DNA of 64,000 bases from positions 62,001-126,000 of the forward strand of contig NZ_CABPSQ010000001.1 in assembly GCF_902459775.1 (NCBI RefSeq), in the 5' to 3' direction. The position numbers and the translations under genes are program-made. Position 1 is the first letter of the stretch, and each line of letters begins with the position of its first letter. Positions 8,111 through 16,033 of this stretch are shown here, piece by piece. The notes beneath the pieces were generated by a model. It did not search any database and was not told where the DNA came from. It saw only the letters and a program-made list of their open reading frames with translations. The DNA comes from Pandoraea captiosa (GTDB taxonomy: Bacteria > Pseudomonadota > Gammaproteobacteria > Burkholderiales > Burkholderiaceae).

Positions 8111-9048
8111 CACGGAAATCCTCCGGCGAACGCCTCGCGCAAGTAATCCACGAACAGTCGCACGGCCTGCGGCACATGCGACGTGTAAGGGCGCACCACG
8201 TAAATCCGTTCCGCAAAGGCGCCGACCGGACGCCATTCAGGCAGCAGTACCACCAGCTTGCCGGACTTCACCGCAGCCTGCGCCGTGAAATCGGGCACCA
8301 GTGCGATGCCCAGATCGTCGAGCGCCGCGTCGCGCAACGCTTCACTGTTGTTCGCCGTCACCGGACCGTTGGCGTTGATCGTCACCGGCCCCGTGGCCGA
8401 TTTCCGAGGGCCGGTGGGCTCGAACGACCAGGTAGTCGACACCTGGGCACGCGGATACGCAAGGCAATCGTGCTCGGCCAGATCAGCGGGGGATACTGGC
8501 GTGCCACGTCGCTTGAGATAGGCTCGCGTCGCCACGATAAGCGAGCGCGTGTCGCAAAGTTTCCACGCCACGTGCGTTTCCGGAGCGTTCGTGCTGTGAC
8601 GGATCGCGAGGTCGAAGCCTTCCGAGGCGATCGAACTTAGCCGATCCGACAGGTCCAGTTGCACCCGAACTTCAGGATGTGCGCGCAAAAAGCCCGACAA
8701 CCTCGGGATGACCTGCTGCCTGCCGAGCGCCACCGGCGCCGTTACACGAATCAATCCTCGCGCTACCCCGGCCTGATCCCGCAGGTTCGAGAAGCTCGTC
8801 GCGATTTGCGCGTACTGCCCCCGGGTGTCGTCGACGAGTTGCTGACCGGCCTCCGTAAACCGCACGCTGCGCGTTGTGCGCTGCACCAACGACACACCTG
8901 CCGCGCGCTCCAGTTCGGCGATGCGCTGACTCATCGCCGCTTTGCTCACGCCCAGGCGGGTTGCTGCGGCGGTAAAGCTTCCCTGCTCGGCGAGTACCGT
9001 GAGCCAATGCAGGTGCGTCCACAGGCCTTCAATTTTTTCCGAATCCAT
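8107..9048 (-). CDS. LysR-family transcriptional regulator
   Basis: A 313-residue LysR protein: helix-turn-helix at residues about 8-65 (FTAAATRLGVSKAAMSQRI and LVQRTTRSVRFTEAG) followed by the substrate-binding-like domain. The ATG at 9048 gives MDSEKIEGLWTHLHWL; an in-frame start at 9084 would run into the operator-like dyad and is less likely. It is divergent from mmsA, with a T-N11-A type dyad between them. The natural guess is that it responds to an aldehyde or branched-chain amino acid intermediate and controls mmsA. Confidence 0.9.
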   Translation of the reverse strand: MDSEKIEGLWTHLHWLTVLAEQGSFTAAATRLGVSKAAMSQRIAELERAAGVSLVQRTTRSVRFTEAGQQLVDDTRGQYAQIATSFSNLRDQAGVARGLIRVTAPVALGRQQVIPRLSGFLRAHPEVRVQLDLSDRLSSIASEGFDLAIRHSTNAPETHVAWKLCDTRSLIVATRAYLKRRGTPVSPADLAEHDCLAYPRAQVSTTWSFEPTGPRKSATGPVTINANGPVTANNSEALRDAALDDLGIALVPDFTAQAAVKSGKLVVLLPEWRPVGAFAERIYVVRPYTSHVPQAVRLFVDYLREAFAGGFPC

Positions 9049-9054
9049 GGATCG

Positions 9055-9076
9055 ATTGTTCGCATTTGTAAACAAT
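9055..9076. promoter_or_regulatory. LysR-type operator candidate (ATTGTT-N10-AACAAT)
   Basis: Perfect 6-bp half sites separated by 10 bp, containing two registers of the LysR T-N11-A pattern (9059/9071 and 9060/9072). It sits 7 bp upstream of the lysR start and about 80 bp upstream of mmsA, the usual autoregulatory site position. A second perfect 10-bp palindrome, CGCCTAGGCG, lies at 9091-9100. Confidence 0.55.
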
Positions 9077-9156
9077 AAATTCAATAATAACGCCTAGGCG
9101 TGGTGCGCGGTGATTCATACACTGCATGGATCGTTCATCCATCATGAGGAATTGCA

Positions 9157-10668
9157 ATGCAAGCGTTCAACGATACCGCCGACGTCGTCCATTACATCCA
9201 TGGTCAACGCGTGAAGGGCGACGCCCAGCGGACTCAGCCGATTTTCAATCCGGCGACGGGCAAGCGTGCTCGCCAACTCGTGCTGGGCAGTGTCGCTGAC
9301 GTCGATGCGGCGGTCGCGAGCGCCAAGGCAGCGTTTCCCGCATGGAGCGACACGCCGCCGATCCGGCGCGCGCGCGTCATGCTCAAGTTCCTCGAACTCA
9401 TGAACAAGCATCGCGACGAACTGGCCGCGATCATTACCGCAGAACACGGCAAGGTGTTCTCCGACGCCCAGGGGGAAGTGACGCGCGGCATCGACGTGAT
9501 CGAATTCGCCTGCGGCATTCCGCAACTGCTCAAGGGCGACTACACGGAGCAGGTCTCCACCGGCATCGACAACTGGACGACGCGTCAGGCGCTGGGCGTC
9601 GTGGCCGGTATCACGCCGTTCAATTTCCCGTGCATGGTGCCGTGCTGGATGTTCCCGGTGGCCATCGCTGCGGGCAACACGTTCATTCTCAAGCCCAGCG
9701 AGCGCGATCCGTCGGCATCGTTGTTCATGGCCGATCTGCTCAAGCAGGCCGGGCTGCCGGACGGCGTTTTCAACGTCGTGCAGGGTGACAAGGTCGTTGT
9801 CGATGCACTGCTCACGCACGCGGACGTCAAGGCGATCAGCTTCGTCGGTTCGACCCCGATTGCAAACTACATCTATGAAACCGGCGCCAAGCATGGCAAG
9901 CGCGTGCAAGCACTGGGCGGCGCGAAGAATCACATGGTCGTGATGCCGGACGCCGATCTCGATCAGGCGATCGACGCGCTGGTCGGCGCGGGTTATGGCT
10001 CGGCAGGCGAGCGTTGCATGGCCATTTCGGTGGCGGTGCTCGTCGGCGACGTGGCAGACAAGATCATGGATCGTCTGGCCGAGCGTGCCCGCACCCTGAT
10101 CGTCAAGAACGGCATGGAACCGGACGCCGAAATGGGCCCGATCGTGACCCGTCAATCGCTGGAGCGCATCGAGAGCTACATCGCGCTGGGCGTGGAAGAG
10201 GGCGCGAAGCTGGTGGTCGACGGTCGCGGTCTGAAGGTGCCGGGCCATGAAGAAGGCTTCTTCACCGGCGGTACGCTGTTCGATCACGTGACGCCGGACA
10301 TGCGCATCTATAAGGAAGAAATCTTCGGGCCGGTGCTCTCGTGCGTGCGCGTGAAGGACTTCACGGAAGCCGTGGACCTCATCAACGCGCACGAGTTCGG
10401 CAACGGTGTGGCCTGCTATACGCGAGACGGCCACGTCGCGCGCGAATTCGGCCGCCGTATCGAGGTCGGCATGGTCGGTATCAATGTGCCGATTCCGGTG
10501 CCGATGGCCTGGCACGGCTTCGGTGGCTGGAAGCGCAGCCTGTTCGGCGATATGCACGCATACGGTGAAGAAGGCGTGCGCTTCTACACCAAGCAGAAGT
10601 CGATCATGCAGCGCTGGCCGGAAAGCACCGAAAAGGGTGCCGAGTTCGCGATGCCGACGGCGAAGTAA
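9157..10668 (+). CDS. mmsA: Methylmalonate-semialdehyde dehydrogenase (CoA-acylating)
   Basis: A 503-residue aldehyde dehydrogenase superfamily enzyme that oxidises (methyl)malonate semialdehyde to propionyl- or acetyl-CoA in valine, inositol and beta-alanine breakdown. Family marks are [16 protein letters not shown], the cofactor-side [15 protein letters not shown], and the catalytic Cys in [11 protein letters not shown] near residue 287, a signature of the MMSDH group. The C-terminus has the usual [17 protein letters not shown] precedes the ATG. No mmsB or other valine genes adjoin; a LysR regulator is divergent. A strong terminator follows. Confidence 0.95.
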   Translation: MQAFNDTADVVHYIHGQRVKGDAQRTQPIFNPATGKRARQLVLGSVADVDAAVASAKAAFPAWSDTPPIRRARVMLKFLELMNKHRDELAAIITAEHGKVFSDAQGEVTRGIDVIEFACGIPQLLKGDYTEQVSTGIDNWTTRQALGVVAGITPFNFPCMVPCWMFPVAIAAGNTFILKPSERDPSASLFMADLLKQAGLPDGVFNVVQGDKVVVDALLTHADVKAISFVGSTPIANYIYETGAKHGKRVQALGGAKNHMVVMPDADLDQAIDALVGAGYGSAGERCMAISVAVLVGDVADKIMDRLAERARTLIVKNGMEPDAEMGPIVTRQSLERIESYIALGVEEGAKLVVDGRGLKVPGHEEGFFTGGTLFDHVTPDMRIYKEEIFGPVLSCVRVKDFTEAVDLINAHEFGNGVACYTRDGHVAREFGRRIEVGMVGINVPIPVPMAWHGFGGWKRSLFGDMHAYGEEGVRFYTKQKSIMQRWPESTEKGAEFAMPTAK

Positions 10669-10698
10669 CGCGTCGCCATTCAAGACGTAGCCGTTCAG

Positions 10699-10733
10699 GG
10701 CGGTACAACGGTCGGTCCGTTGTGCCGCCTTTT
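10699..10733 (+). terminator. Rho-independent terminator of mmsA
   Basis: A 13-bp stem (GGCGGTACAACGG with CCGTTGTGCCGCC, one G-U pair) and a 5-base loop, followed by TTTTC, 30 bp after the mmsA stop. Confidence 0.85.
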
Positions 10734-10760
10734 CATTTCTGCGCGACTTTCGCGGGACGG

Positions 10761-10820
10761 CAGGGCAGACGGTAGGGCAGATGGCAGGGCAGATGGCAGG
10801 GCAGATGGCAGGGCAGACGG
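10761..10820. repeat. Tandem repeat, 5 x 12 bp
   Basis: Five copies of CAGGGCAGATGG-type 12-mers (variants: AC for AT, and T at the first base of copy 2) in the 315-bp region between mmsA and the MscS gene. Only the opposing strand gives a continuous reading frame through it (Cys-Pro-Ala-Ile repeats), but that frame is antisense to mmsA and not credible. The rest of the mmsA-MscS gap holds the mmsA terminator and the GGGAGGA ribosome site for the next gene. Confidence 0.9.
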
Positions 10821-10983
10821 CAGCCCAAGCTGCGCGCATTCATGTCGTTTTTTCCCTCCATTGAAAGATCGGGTATGGCGACCGGTGCGAACTTGCGCCG
10901 TCCGGTCGGCCAGACGGCCGCTCGCGAGCAGGCACGGGCCTTGCTAAGGAAAAGGTTTCGACCACGACGCAGGGAGGACTCGC

Positions 10984-12090
10984 TTGCACTTCAGCGCGCT
11001 CACATCGCTAAAGGCCTTCGAGGGAATCGCGCCCGCCGACTGGGCATTTGCTGCGATTGCCATGTTGTTAAGCTACGGCATTCTGACCGGCGTGTTGCGT
11101 CTCGTGCTCGGACGCTTCGGGGCGCTGTCCAGGCGGTTGCGCTCGCCGGCGGCGGGCATGCTGGCCGAGGTGCTGGGCGCGACGCGCCACTTCGTACTGT
11201 TCTTCGCCGCATTGCTCATCGGCCTCAAGATTCTCGACCTCGGCGCCCGATGGGACACCGCCATCGTCCATGGCTGGACGGTGCTGTTCTGCCTCCAACT
11301 GGCGCTTTGGGTCAATCGGGCCGTGAGTGTGTGGTCGACACGCCGCATGCAGCACCGCGAGAGTGCGCCGGACAACCCCGTCATTGTCACCATGACTGCC
11401 TGGACAGCACGGGTGCTGGCATGGGCAGTGTTGCTGCTGGTCATGCTCGCGAATTTCGGCGTGAACATTACCGCCTTCGTCGCGAGCCTCGGTATTGGCG
11501 GTGTGGCGGTCGCGCTGGCCGTACAAAATGTGTTGAGCGACCTGTTCGCTTCGCTGGCCATCGGGCTGGACAAGCCGTTCGAGGTCGGTGACTTCGTCGT
11601 GTTCAGCGACGTGTCCGGCACCATCGAGCGCATTGGCCTCAAGACAACGCGCATCCGCAGTCTTAGCGGCGAAGAGATCGTGTGCGGCAACACCGAATTG
11701 CTCAAGAACACGCTGCATAACTACAAACGCATGTCCGAGCGGCGCATCGTGTTCACGTTCAGCGTGACTTACCACACCGTGCCGGACAAACTGGCAAAGG
11801 TGCCGGCGATGGTGAGGCAGGCGGTGGAAGCCTCCGGCAAGACGCGCTTCGATCGTGCCCATTTCAAGCAGTTCGGGGCGAGTTCGCTCGACTTCGAAGT
11901 CGTCTATTTCGTGCTCAGTCCCGACTACAACCTCTACATGGACTTGCAGCAGGACATCAACCTCGCACTCATGCGCGCATTCCTGGCGGAAGACATTCGT
12001 TTCGCCATACCGGCAAGCGTGCAGTATTTCGCGCAGGCGCCCGAACCGCCTGAGGTGGCGTCTTCGGCCAAACCCAAGGCCGCCGCCTGA
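10984..12090 (+). CDS. MscS-family mechanosensitive ion channel
   Basis: A 368-residue inner-membrane protein with four or five helices (about residues 15-165) and the MscS pore-helix signature, GIGGVAVALAVQNVLSDLFA followed by SLAIGLDKPFEVGDFV, at about 165-205. A beta domain and an alpha/beta cytoplasmic cage follow (to about 345). It would act as a tension-gated channel for osmotic release. The start is TTG at 10984, chosen for GGGAGGA six bases upstream; the first ATG (11062) would cut the first helix. The tail is Ala/Pro/Lys-rich. Confidence 0.9.
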   Translation: MHFSALTSLKAFEGIAPADWAFAAIAMLLSYGILTGVLRLVLGRFGALSRRLRSPAAGMLAEVLGATRHFVLFFAALLIGLKILDLGARWDTAIVHGWTVLFCLQLALWVNRAVSVWSTRRMQHRESAPDNPVIVTMTAWTARVLAWAVLLLVMLANFGVNITAFVASLGIGGVAVALAVQNVLSDLFASLAIGLDKPFEVGDFVVFSDVSGTIERIGLKTTRIRSLSGEEIVCGNTELLKNTLHNYKRMSERRIVFTFSVTYHTVPDKLAKVPAMVRQAVEASGKTRFDRAHFKQFGASSLDFEVVYFVLSPDYNLYMDLQQDINLALMRAFLAEDIRFAIPASVQYFAQAPEPPEVASSAKPKAAA

Positions 12091-12097
12091 ATGCCGC

Positions 12098-12124
12098 ATG
12101 CCCGTTATGCCCGTTATGCCCGTT
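12098..12124. repeat. Tandem repeat, 3 x 9 bp, decaying to 5 copies
   Basis: Three exact ATGCCCGTT units directly after the MscS stop, followed by AGCCCGTT and ATGTACGTT to 12141. It looks like replication slippage in a short intergenic spacer. Confidence 0.85.
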
Positions 12125-12238
12125 AGCCCGTTATGTACGTTCATTGCGGCGTGGTAGGATCGATCGCATCCACGTGATTCAGATCGTGGCTTCTATCCAA
12201 TCCGGACCCGTCGAGAGATGGGACTTCAGGAGGCCAGT

Positions 12239-12874
12239 ATGTCTGCAGAGCAAAAGACGTTGCATCGCGGGTTCACCATCATTACCGTTCTCGAACGTCT
12301 CTCGAAGGGCCGCGCACGGTTGTCCGCCAAGGTGATCGCGAGCGACGAGGATCACAAGCGACGCCTCGGCGGAAAAAAGCTCTTGCAGGCGAAACGCTGG
12401 TTCGATCATTTTGCAGACGATCTTGCGGCGCCGGTGATCGCCGGCCTCAAGCACACCATCGACCTCGAACTGGCTGCGGCCGCGAAGGCGGGCTCGGTGC
12501 CTGCCGTCGATGCGAAATCGGCGAATGCTGGAAAGGCGGCAAAGGTAGAGAAGTCTGCGAAGGCCGGGAAAGGCACAGGTAAAGGCACGGAGAAGGGCCC
12601 CCAAAAGCGCGAAGAAAGGCGCGAAGAAAAGCACGCGAAGGCGCTCAAGGGCGAGAAAGCAAAATCATCGGTTGACGCCATCAAAACCGCCGCATCAACG
12701 AAAGCGTTGAACGGTGCCGTTGCGGGCGCGGCGAATGGCGCTGCATCGGGCGGATCGTCGCGTGTCTCGATTGCCGCACGCAAGCGCGCGAAGCTGGCGA
12801 CCAAACCGTTGCGCGCCGAAGGGCGCAAGCCGGTTCGCACGGCTTCCACGCGTATCGTTACGAAATCCGCTTAG
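12239..12874 (+). CDS. Uncharacterised protein with histone H1-like Lys/Ala-rich tail
   Basis: A 211-residue protein. Residues 1-80 form a globular part (FTIITVLERLSKGRARLSAK, KRWFDHFADDLAAPV). The remainder is a low-complexity tail of Lys, Ala, Gly and Glu (AKVEKSAKAGKGTGKGTEKG and more), ending in RKPVRTASTRIVTKSA. Composition resembles the bacterial H1-like nucleoid proteins, but the globular part is not one I recognise. The ATG at 12239 has AGGAGG at the right spacing; a frame start at 12218 includes that site and is rejected. DNA or RNA binding is a guess from charge alone. Confidence 0.7.
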   Translation: MSAEQKTLHRGFTIITVLERLSKGRARLSAKVIASDEDHKRRLGGKKLLQAKRWFDHFADDLAAPVIAGLKHTIDLELAAAAKAGSVPAVDAKSANAGKAAKVEKSAKAGKGTGKGTEKGPQKREERREEKHAKALKGEKAKSSVDAIKTAASTKALNGAVAGAANGAASGGSSRVSIAARKRAKLATKPLRAEGRKPVRTASTRIVTKSA

Positions 12875-13000
12875 TGGGTAGTGGATAGTAGGCAAAGGCG
12901 GCGGAGCGCAGTAGCGCATCCGGCCGACGTCTGACATGCCACGCGGCGGCGCTCTCGATATCGATTCAGGGCGCACTCGGAATACCTGCAGGCATACATG

Positions 13001-13036
13001 ACGGCGCACGTCTCGCGGACGGAGCGCCGTTTTTCA
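13001..13036 (+). terminator. Probable terminator after the H1-like gene
   Basis: Outer stem ACGGCGC/GCGCCGT with an inner CGTC/GACG stem, followed directly by TTTTTC. It lies 127 bp after the stop of the upstream gene, so it may end that transcript or a small RNA. Confidence 0.65.
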
Positions 13037-13215
13037 TTGTGTTGCCTCTCATTGCATCGTTGAACGCTGATGCACGTCATTACGTTCAACGAATCGCTCT
13101 TTGCGAGTGCTGCGAATACCGCCTATATGTCCGGTATTTCATGTGTTGCAAATGCACCACTCGCGTGCGACGCGTGTGACTAACGTGTCAGAATGCACCC
13201 GCTTGCGGAGAACCG

Positions 13216-13247
13216 GCGGTGCTATTTCTGAATAAGAAAAGCACCGC
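13216..13247. promoter_or_regulatory. Bulged 13-bp hairpin in the porin upstream region
   Basis: GCGGTGCT-A-TTTCT, loop GAATA, AGAAA-AGCACCGC: 13 paired bases with one bulged A. There is no T run, so it is not an obvious terminator. It could be a leader structure or a protein-binding dyad about 170 bp before the porin start. Confidence 0.5.
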
Positions 13248-13418
13248 TAGTCATTTGGTAAGTACTCCATTGCATATGCGGTTGCAGCATCCAGGGCGGA
13301 TCATCTGTGAACCGACGAGGGATCCGCTGCAGACCGGCCGAGGTGGCCTGCGCATCGCCAATGGGCACATGTCTGCGCAAGTCAAAAGAATATAAGACCA
13401 CTAACAAAGAGGATAAAG

Positions 13419-14603
13419 ATGAAGCGCTTCCGACTCACGGCGCTGGCCGCCGCCAGCTTTGCCGTTGCCGCCCCCGCTATGGCCCAGACCTCGACGACCA
13501 ACGTCACGCTGTACGGTGTGATCGACGCGGGCGTTGCCTACGTCAACAACGTCGCCAGCGGTTTGAACGCCAAGGGTGCCCACAACTTCCAGGCCGTGAG
13601 CGGTATCGGCCAGGGCAACCGCTGGGGCCTGAAGGGTTCGGAAGATCTGGGGAGCGGTCTGAAGGCGGTGTTCGTGCTGGAAAACGGCTTCAACCTGATG
13701 AACGGCACGATGCTGCAAAACAGCCGTATGTTCGGTCGCCAGGCCTACGTCGGGCTGCAAAGCGCCCAAGCGGGTAGCGTCACCATCGGTCGTCAGTACG
13801 ACTCCGTGGTGGACTTCGTGAGCCCGCTGACGTCGGCCAAGCAATGGGCCACGCAGTACGGTGCGCACATTGGCGACATCGACAACCTGTACAACTCGTT
13901 CCGCGTCAACAACTCGGTCAAGTACACGAGCGCGAACTACAGTGGCTTCTCGTTCGGCGCCCTGTACGGTTTCAGCAACGAACCGAATACCGGTAACGGC
14001 ACGGGCTTCTCGCACAACAATGCGTTCAGCGTCGGCGCATCGTACGCCAACGGCCCGCTTACGGCCGCCGCAGCGTACATGCATCTGGCAAGCCCCGGCA
14101 CGGCAAACGGCAGCGGCGCAGTATCGAACGATTACGCCAGCGCGACCGACATCTTCTACACGAGCGCCGTCGACAAGCACGACATCGCTGCGGCAGGCAT
14201 TTCGTATCAAATCCAGGCGGCTACCCTCGGCTTTGTGTATAGCTATGCCAAGATCAACTACGTCAACCAGTCGTCGATCCGCGTGAATACGTTCGAGCTC
14301 AACGGCAAGTACCAGATCGCCCCGAACCTGCTGGGTGGCCTGGCGTTCATCTACAGCGACGGAAGCGTGAGCGGCGCCACGGCATTGTCGGGAATCACCA
14401 AGGGCACCAAGCCGCGCTGGTTCCAGGTCAACGCGGGTACGACCTACGCGTTCAGCAAGCGCACCGAAACGTACCTGAACGGTGTGTACCAGCGCGCCAC
14501 GGGTGACGCAGTGGTCGCGGCCATCGACAACGTTGGCGGCCCGACCGGCACCGGCGCTCAGTCGCAGATCGCCGTGATCGCCGGCGTGCGTCACAAGTTC
14601 TAA
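13419..14603 (+). CDS. General porin (Gram-negative OmpC-like, porin_4 type)
   Basis: A 394-residue outer-membrane protein. The signal peptide MKRFRLTALAAASFAVAAP ends at AMA, with cleavage before Gln23. The mature part begins with the typical VTLYGVIDAGVAYVNN strand and has alternating amphipathic beta strands. The constriction-loop region includes NRWGLKGSEDLGSGLKAVF and QAYVGLQ. The protein closes with AVIAGVRHKF, whose terminal Phe is the outer-membrane assembly signal. It would form a 16-stranded trimeric diffusion pore. Codon use is strongly biased, as for a highly expressed gene. Two hairpins follow. Confidence 0.95.
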   Translation: MKRFRLTALAAASFAVAAPAMAQTSTTNVTLYGVIDAGVAYVNNVASGLNAKGAHNFQAVSGIGQGNRWGLKGSEDLGSGLKAVFVLENGFNLMNGTMLQNSRMFGRQAYVGLQSAQAGSVTIGRQYDSVVDFVSPLTSAKQWATQYGAHIGDIDNLYNSFRVNNSVKYTSANYSGFSFGALYGFSNEPNTGNGTGFSHNNAFSVGASYANGPLTAAAAYMHLASPGTANGSGAVSNDYASATDIFYTSAVDKHDIAAAGISYQIQAATLGFVYSYAKINYVNQSSIRVNTFELNGKYQIAPNLLGGLAFIYSDGSVSGATALSGITKGTKPRWFQVNAGTTYAFSKRTETYLNGVYQRATGDAVVAAIDNVGGPTGTGAQSQIAVIAGVRHKF

Positions 14604-14608
14604 GCTGC

Positions 14609-14642
14609 GATTCGGGCGGAATCCGGCGATTCCGTCCGAATC
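14609..14642 (+). terminator. 15-bp hairpin after porin stop
   Basis: GATTCGGGCGGAATC / GATTCCGTCCGAATC pair fully with one G-U and a CGGC loop, starting 5 bp after the stop. It has no T run. It may protect the porin mRNA 3' end or mark a Rho-dependent end. Confidence 0.6.
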
Positions 14643-14698
14643 GGAACAGATTGGGACGGGGCGGGGGGATGGATGCCCGCCCGCCTCCGGCCCCAAAA

Positions 14699-14729
14699 AC
14701 GGGCTCCGCGAGGGATTGGCGGGGCCCGT
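14699..14729 (+). terminator. Second hairpin downstream of porin
   Basis: An 11-bp stem (ACGGGCTCCGC / GCGGGGCCCGT with one G-U) and a 9-base loop, 95 bp after the porin stop and 50 bp before the rpsU promoter. No clear T run follows. Confidence 0.5.
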
Positions 14730-14777
14730 CTCACATCGAGGGGAGTCAAATCGTGTGCATTCGACGCCCTTTATGTG

Positions 14778-14783
14778 TATAAT
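14778..14783 (+). promoter_or_regulatory. -10 box TATAAT, likely rpsU promoter
   Basis: A perfect TATAAT in GC-rich surroundings. No good -35 was found (GTGCAT at the expected place). If used, the transcript starts near 14790 and the rpsU leader is about 320 bases. Confidence 0.5.
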
Positions 14784-14815
14784 CACGACCTTGTCCAAAA
14801 TTCGGGCATTGCGGG

Positions 14816-14852
14816 AAGCGGGACTCACTGACGAACGATGAGTCTGCCGCTT
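14816..14852 (+). promoter_or_regulatory. Leader hairpin upstream of rpsU
   Basis: AAGCGG-GACTCA pairs with TGAGTC-TG-CCGCTT: 12 bp with a 2-base bulge and an 11-base loop, about 26 bases after the presumed transcript start. A longer-range pair GGAGATC (14934-14940) with GATCTCC (15021-15027) is also possible. This supports a structured regulatory leader. Confidence 0.45.
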
Positions 14853-15108
14853 CGCAAAATCAACCGTTCAGCCAGTCTGGAAGGCGCGATACGAGGTTCC
14901 CCCTGGGGTGAGCCGGGTGTCGAATGCCAATCGGGAGATCGCAGAGGAGGTGAGTCGCGGTCCCGCCGGATGTGGTGTAGTGCAGTCCGTTGCAAGTCCG
15001 TTCGTCGCGCCTGGCTGGAGGATCTCCTGCGGGGCGGGGAATGGTGTCTTTGCGCGGTAAATCAAATTTACGGCTCCGATGGGGCCGAATCACTATTCGA
15101 GATATTGC

Positions 15109-15321
15109 ATGACCAAGATCGTTATCAAAGACAACGAACCCGTTGAAGTCGCACTGCGTCGTTTCCGTCGCGCCATCGACGGCACGGGCCTGATCAAGGA
15201 AGTCAAGGCACGCGCTGCCTACGAAAAGCCGACGGCTGAGCGCAAGCGCAAGAAGGCCGCTGCCGTGGCCCGTCTGCGTAAGCGTCTGCGCAGCCAGACC
15301 CTGAAGAAGAAGATGTACTAA
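15109..15321 (+). CDS. rpsU: Ribosomal protein bS21
   Basis: A 70-residue protein of the 30S subunit, full length for the family. It begins [19 protein letters not shown] and ends with the very basic AARAR-type tail ([16 protein letters not shown]). bS21 assists initiation on some mRNAs. The start at 15109 was chosen by family length over the frame start at 15079. The ribosome site is weak (GAGATATT). Unlike the usual rpsU-yqeY-dnaG order, this copy is alone, which suggests that it may be one of two rpsU copies in the genome; yqeY is 48 kb away. Confidence 0.97.
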   Translation: MTKIVIKDNEPVEVALRRFRRAIDGTGLIKEVKARAAYEKPTAERKRKKAAAVARLRKRLRSQTLKKKMY

Positions 15322-15362
15322 GCACGCCGTTGCGCCATCTGTGCGCAATGTAGTGCGAAGTC

Positions 15363-15392
15363 GAAAAACCCGCCGAACGGCGGGTTTTTTTT
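15363..15392 (+). terminator. Strong rho-independent terminator of rpsU
   Basis: AAACCCGCCG-AA-CGGCGGGTTT stem followed by eight T residues, 42 bp after the stop. Confidence 0.95.
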
Positions 15393-15480
15393 ATGGGCAG
15401 CACTGGCGCATCGATTTGCTAAACTCGTGGCTATTGCCGTCGGCAAGCGCCTCATTCTCCTTATTCCCCACAAAATTTCC

Positions 15481-15954
15481 ATGAAAACGTTGACCTTTGC
15501 TGCGCTCGACGCACTGACCGGGCAGGCCGCGCAATCGCCTCGCGCCCGCATGAACCAGAATCTGCATGAATCGCTGGACGATTCCATTCAGCGACTGGCC
15601 ATTGCGATGGAGCCGGCGACCTATATCCGTCCGCATCTGCACCACCATACGTGGGAATTGCTGACCGCGTTGCGCGGCCGCTTTGTCGTGCTCACCTTCG
15701 ATGAGGCGGGTGTCGTCATCGATCGCAAGGTGCTGGGCGAGGACACCAGCGTCATCGAGAGTCCGCTGGGCACGCACCATACCGTGTTGTCGCTGGACCC
15801 GGGCGCCGTGATTTTCGAAGTGAAACACGGACCTTATCGTCCGTTCGTCGAGGCGGACTACGCAAGCTGGTCGGCGCCGGCGGACACCCCTGAGGCGGCG
15901 GCGTTCATGGAGTGGGTCAAGACGGCGCAAGTCGGCGATCGCTGGGCGGCCTGA
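15481..15954 (+). CDS. WbuC-family cupin metalloprotein
   Basis: A 157-residue small cupin. The N-terminal part (residues 1-45) carries the WbuC-like RARMNQNLHESLDDSIQRL. The cupin core has RPHLHHHTWELL (His ligands and Glu), the RGRFVVLTFD strand, and THHTVLSLDPGAV. The family occurs near O-antigen genes but is also widespread alone, and its activity is not established. The ATG at 15481 starts MKTLTFAALDALTG; an in-frame extension to 15427 overlaps the terminator side and lacks a ribosome site. The gene stands alone, 159 bp after rpsU. Confidence 0.85.
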   Translation: MKTLTFAALDALTGQAAQSPRARMNQNLHESLDDSIQRLAIAMEPATYIRPHLHHHTWELLTALRGRFVVLTFDEAGVVIDRKVLGEDTSVIESPLGTHHTVLSLDPGAVIFEVKHGPYRPFVEADYASWSAPADTPEAAAFMEWVKTAQVGDRWAA

Positions 15955-16033
15955 CCCTTCGCGAGCGCTGCACACGGGCCGATGGCCCGGCCGAGCCCGT
16001 GTGCGCGCGTCCGTTTGAGCCGGCTGTGGTGCG

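Larger units (their letters stand above)
12875..13418. other. 544-bp intergenic region before the porin
   Basis: No credible gene on either strand. It holds a terminator at 13001-13036, a long hairpin at 13216-13247 and the porin ribosome site (AAAGAGGATAAAG). The A/T-richer stretch 13385-13418 sits next to the porin start. The size of the region suggests that porin transcription is regulated from several sites. Confidence 0.6.
14604..15108. other. 505-bp region: porin 3' hairpins and long rpsU leader
   Basis: It contains the porin hairpin at 14609-14642, a second 11-bp hairpin at 14699-14729, a TATAAT at 14778-14783 and a structured stretch up to rpsU. A frame from 14838 to 15146 exists but its composition (Arg, Ser, Trp, Cys) is unlike a real protein and it overlaps rpsU. 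I treat 14790-15108 as an untranslated leader. Confidence 0.55.

Noticed and set aside
9142-10839. 565-codon minus-strand frame with a Cys-Pro-Ala-Ile repeat N-terminus
   Set aside because: Antisense of mmsA; the peptide repeat is only the 12-bp DNA repeat read in frame.
14838-15146. 102-codon frame before and overlapping rpsU
   Set aside because: Atypical composition, start inside a hairpin, and overlap with the rpsU start; treated as leader RNA.
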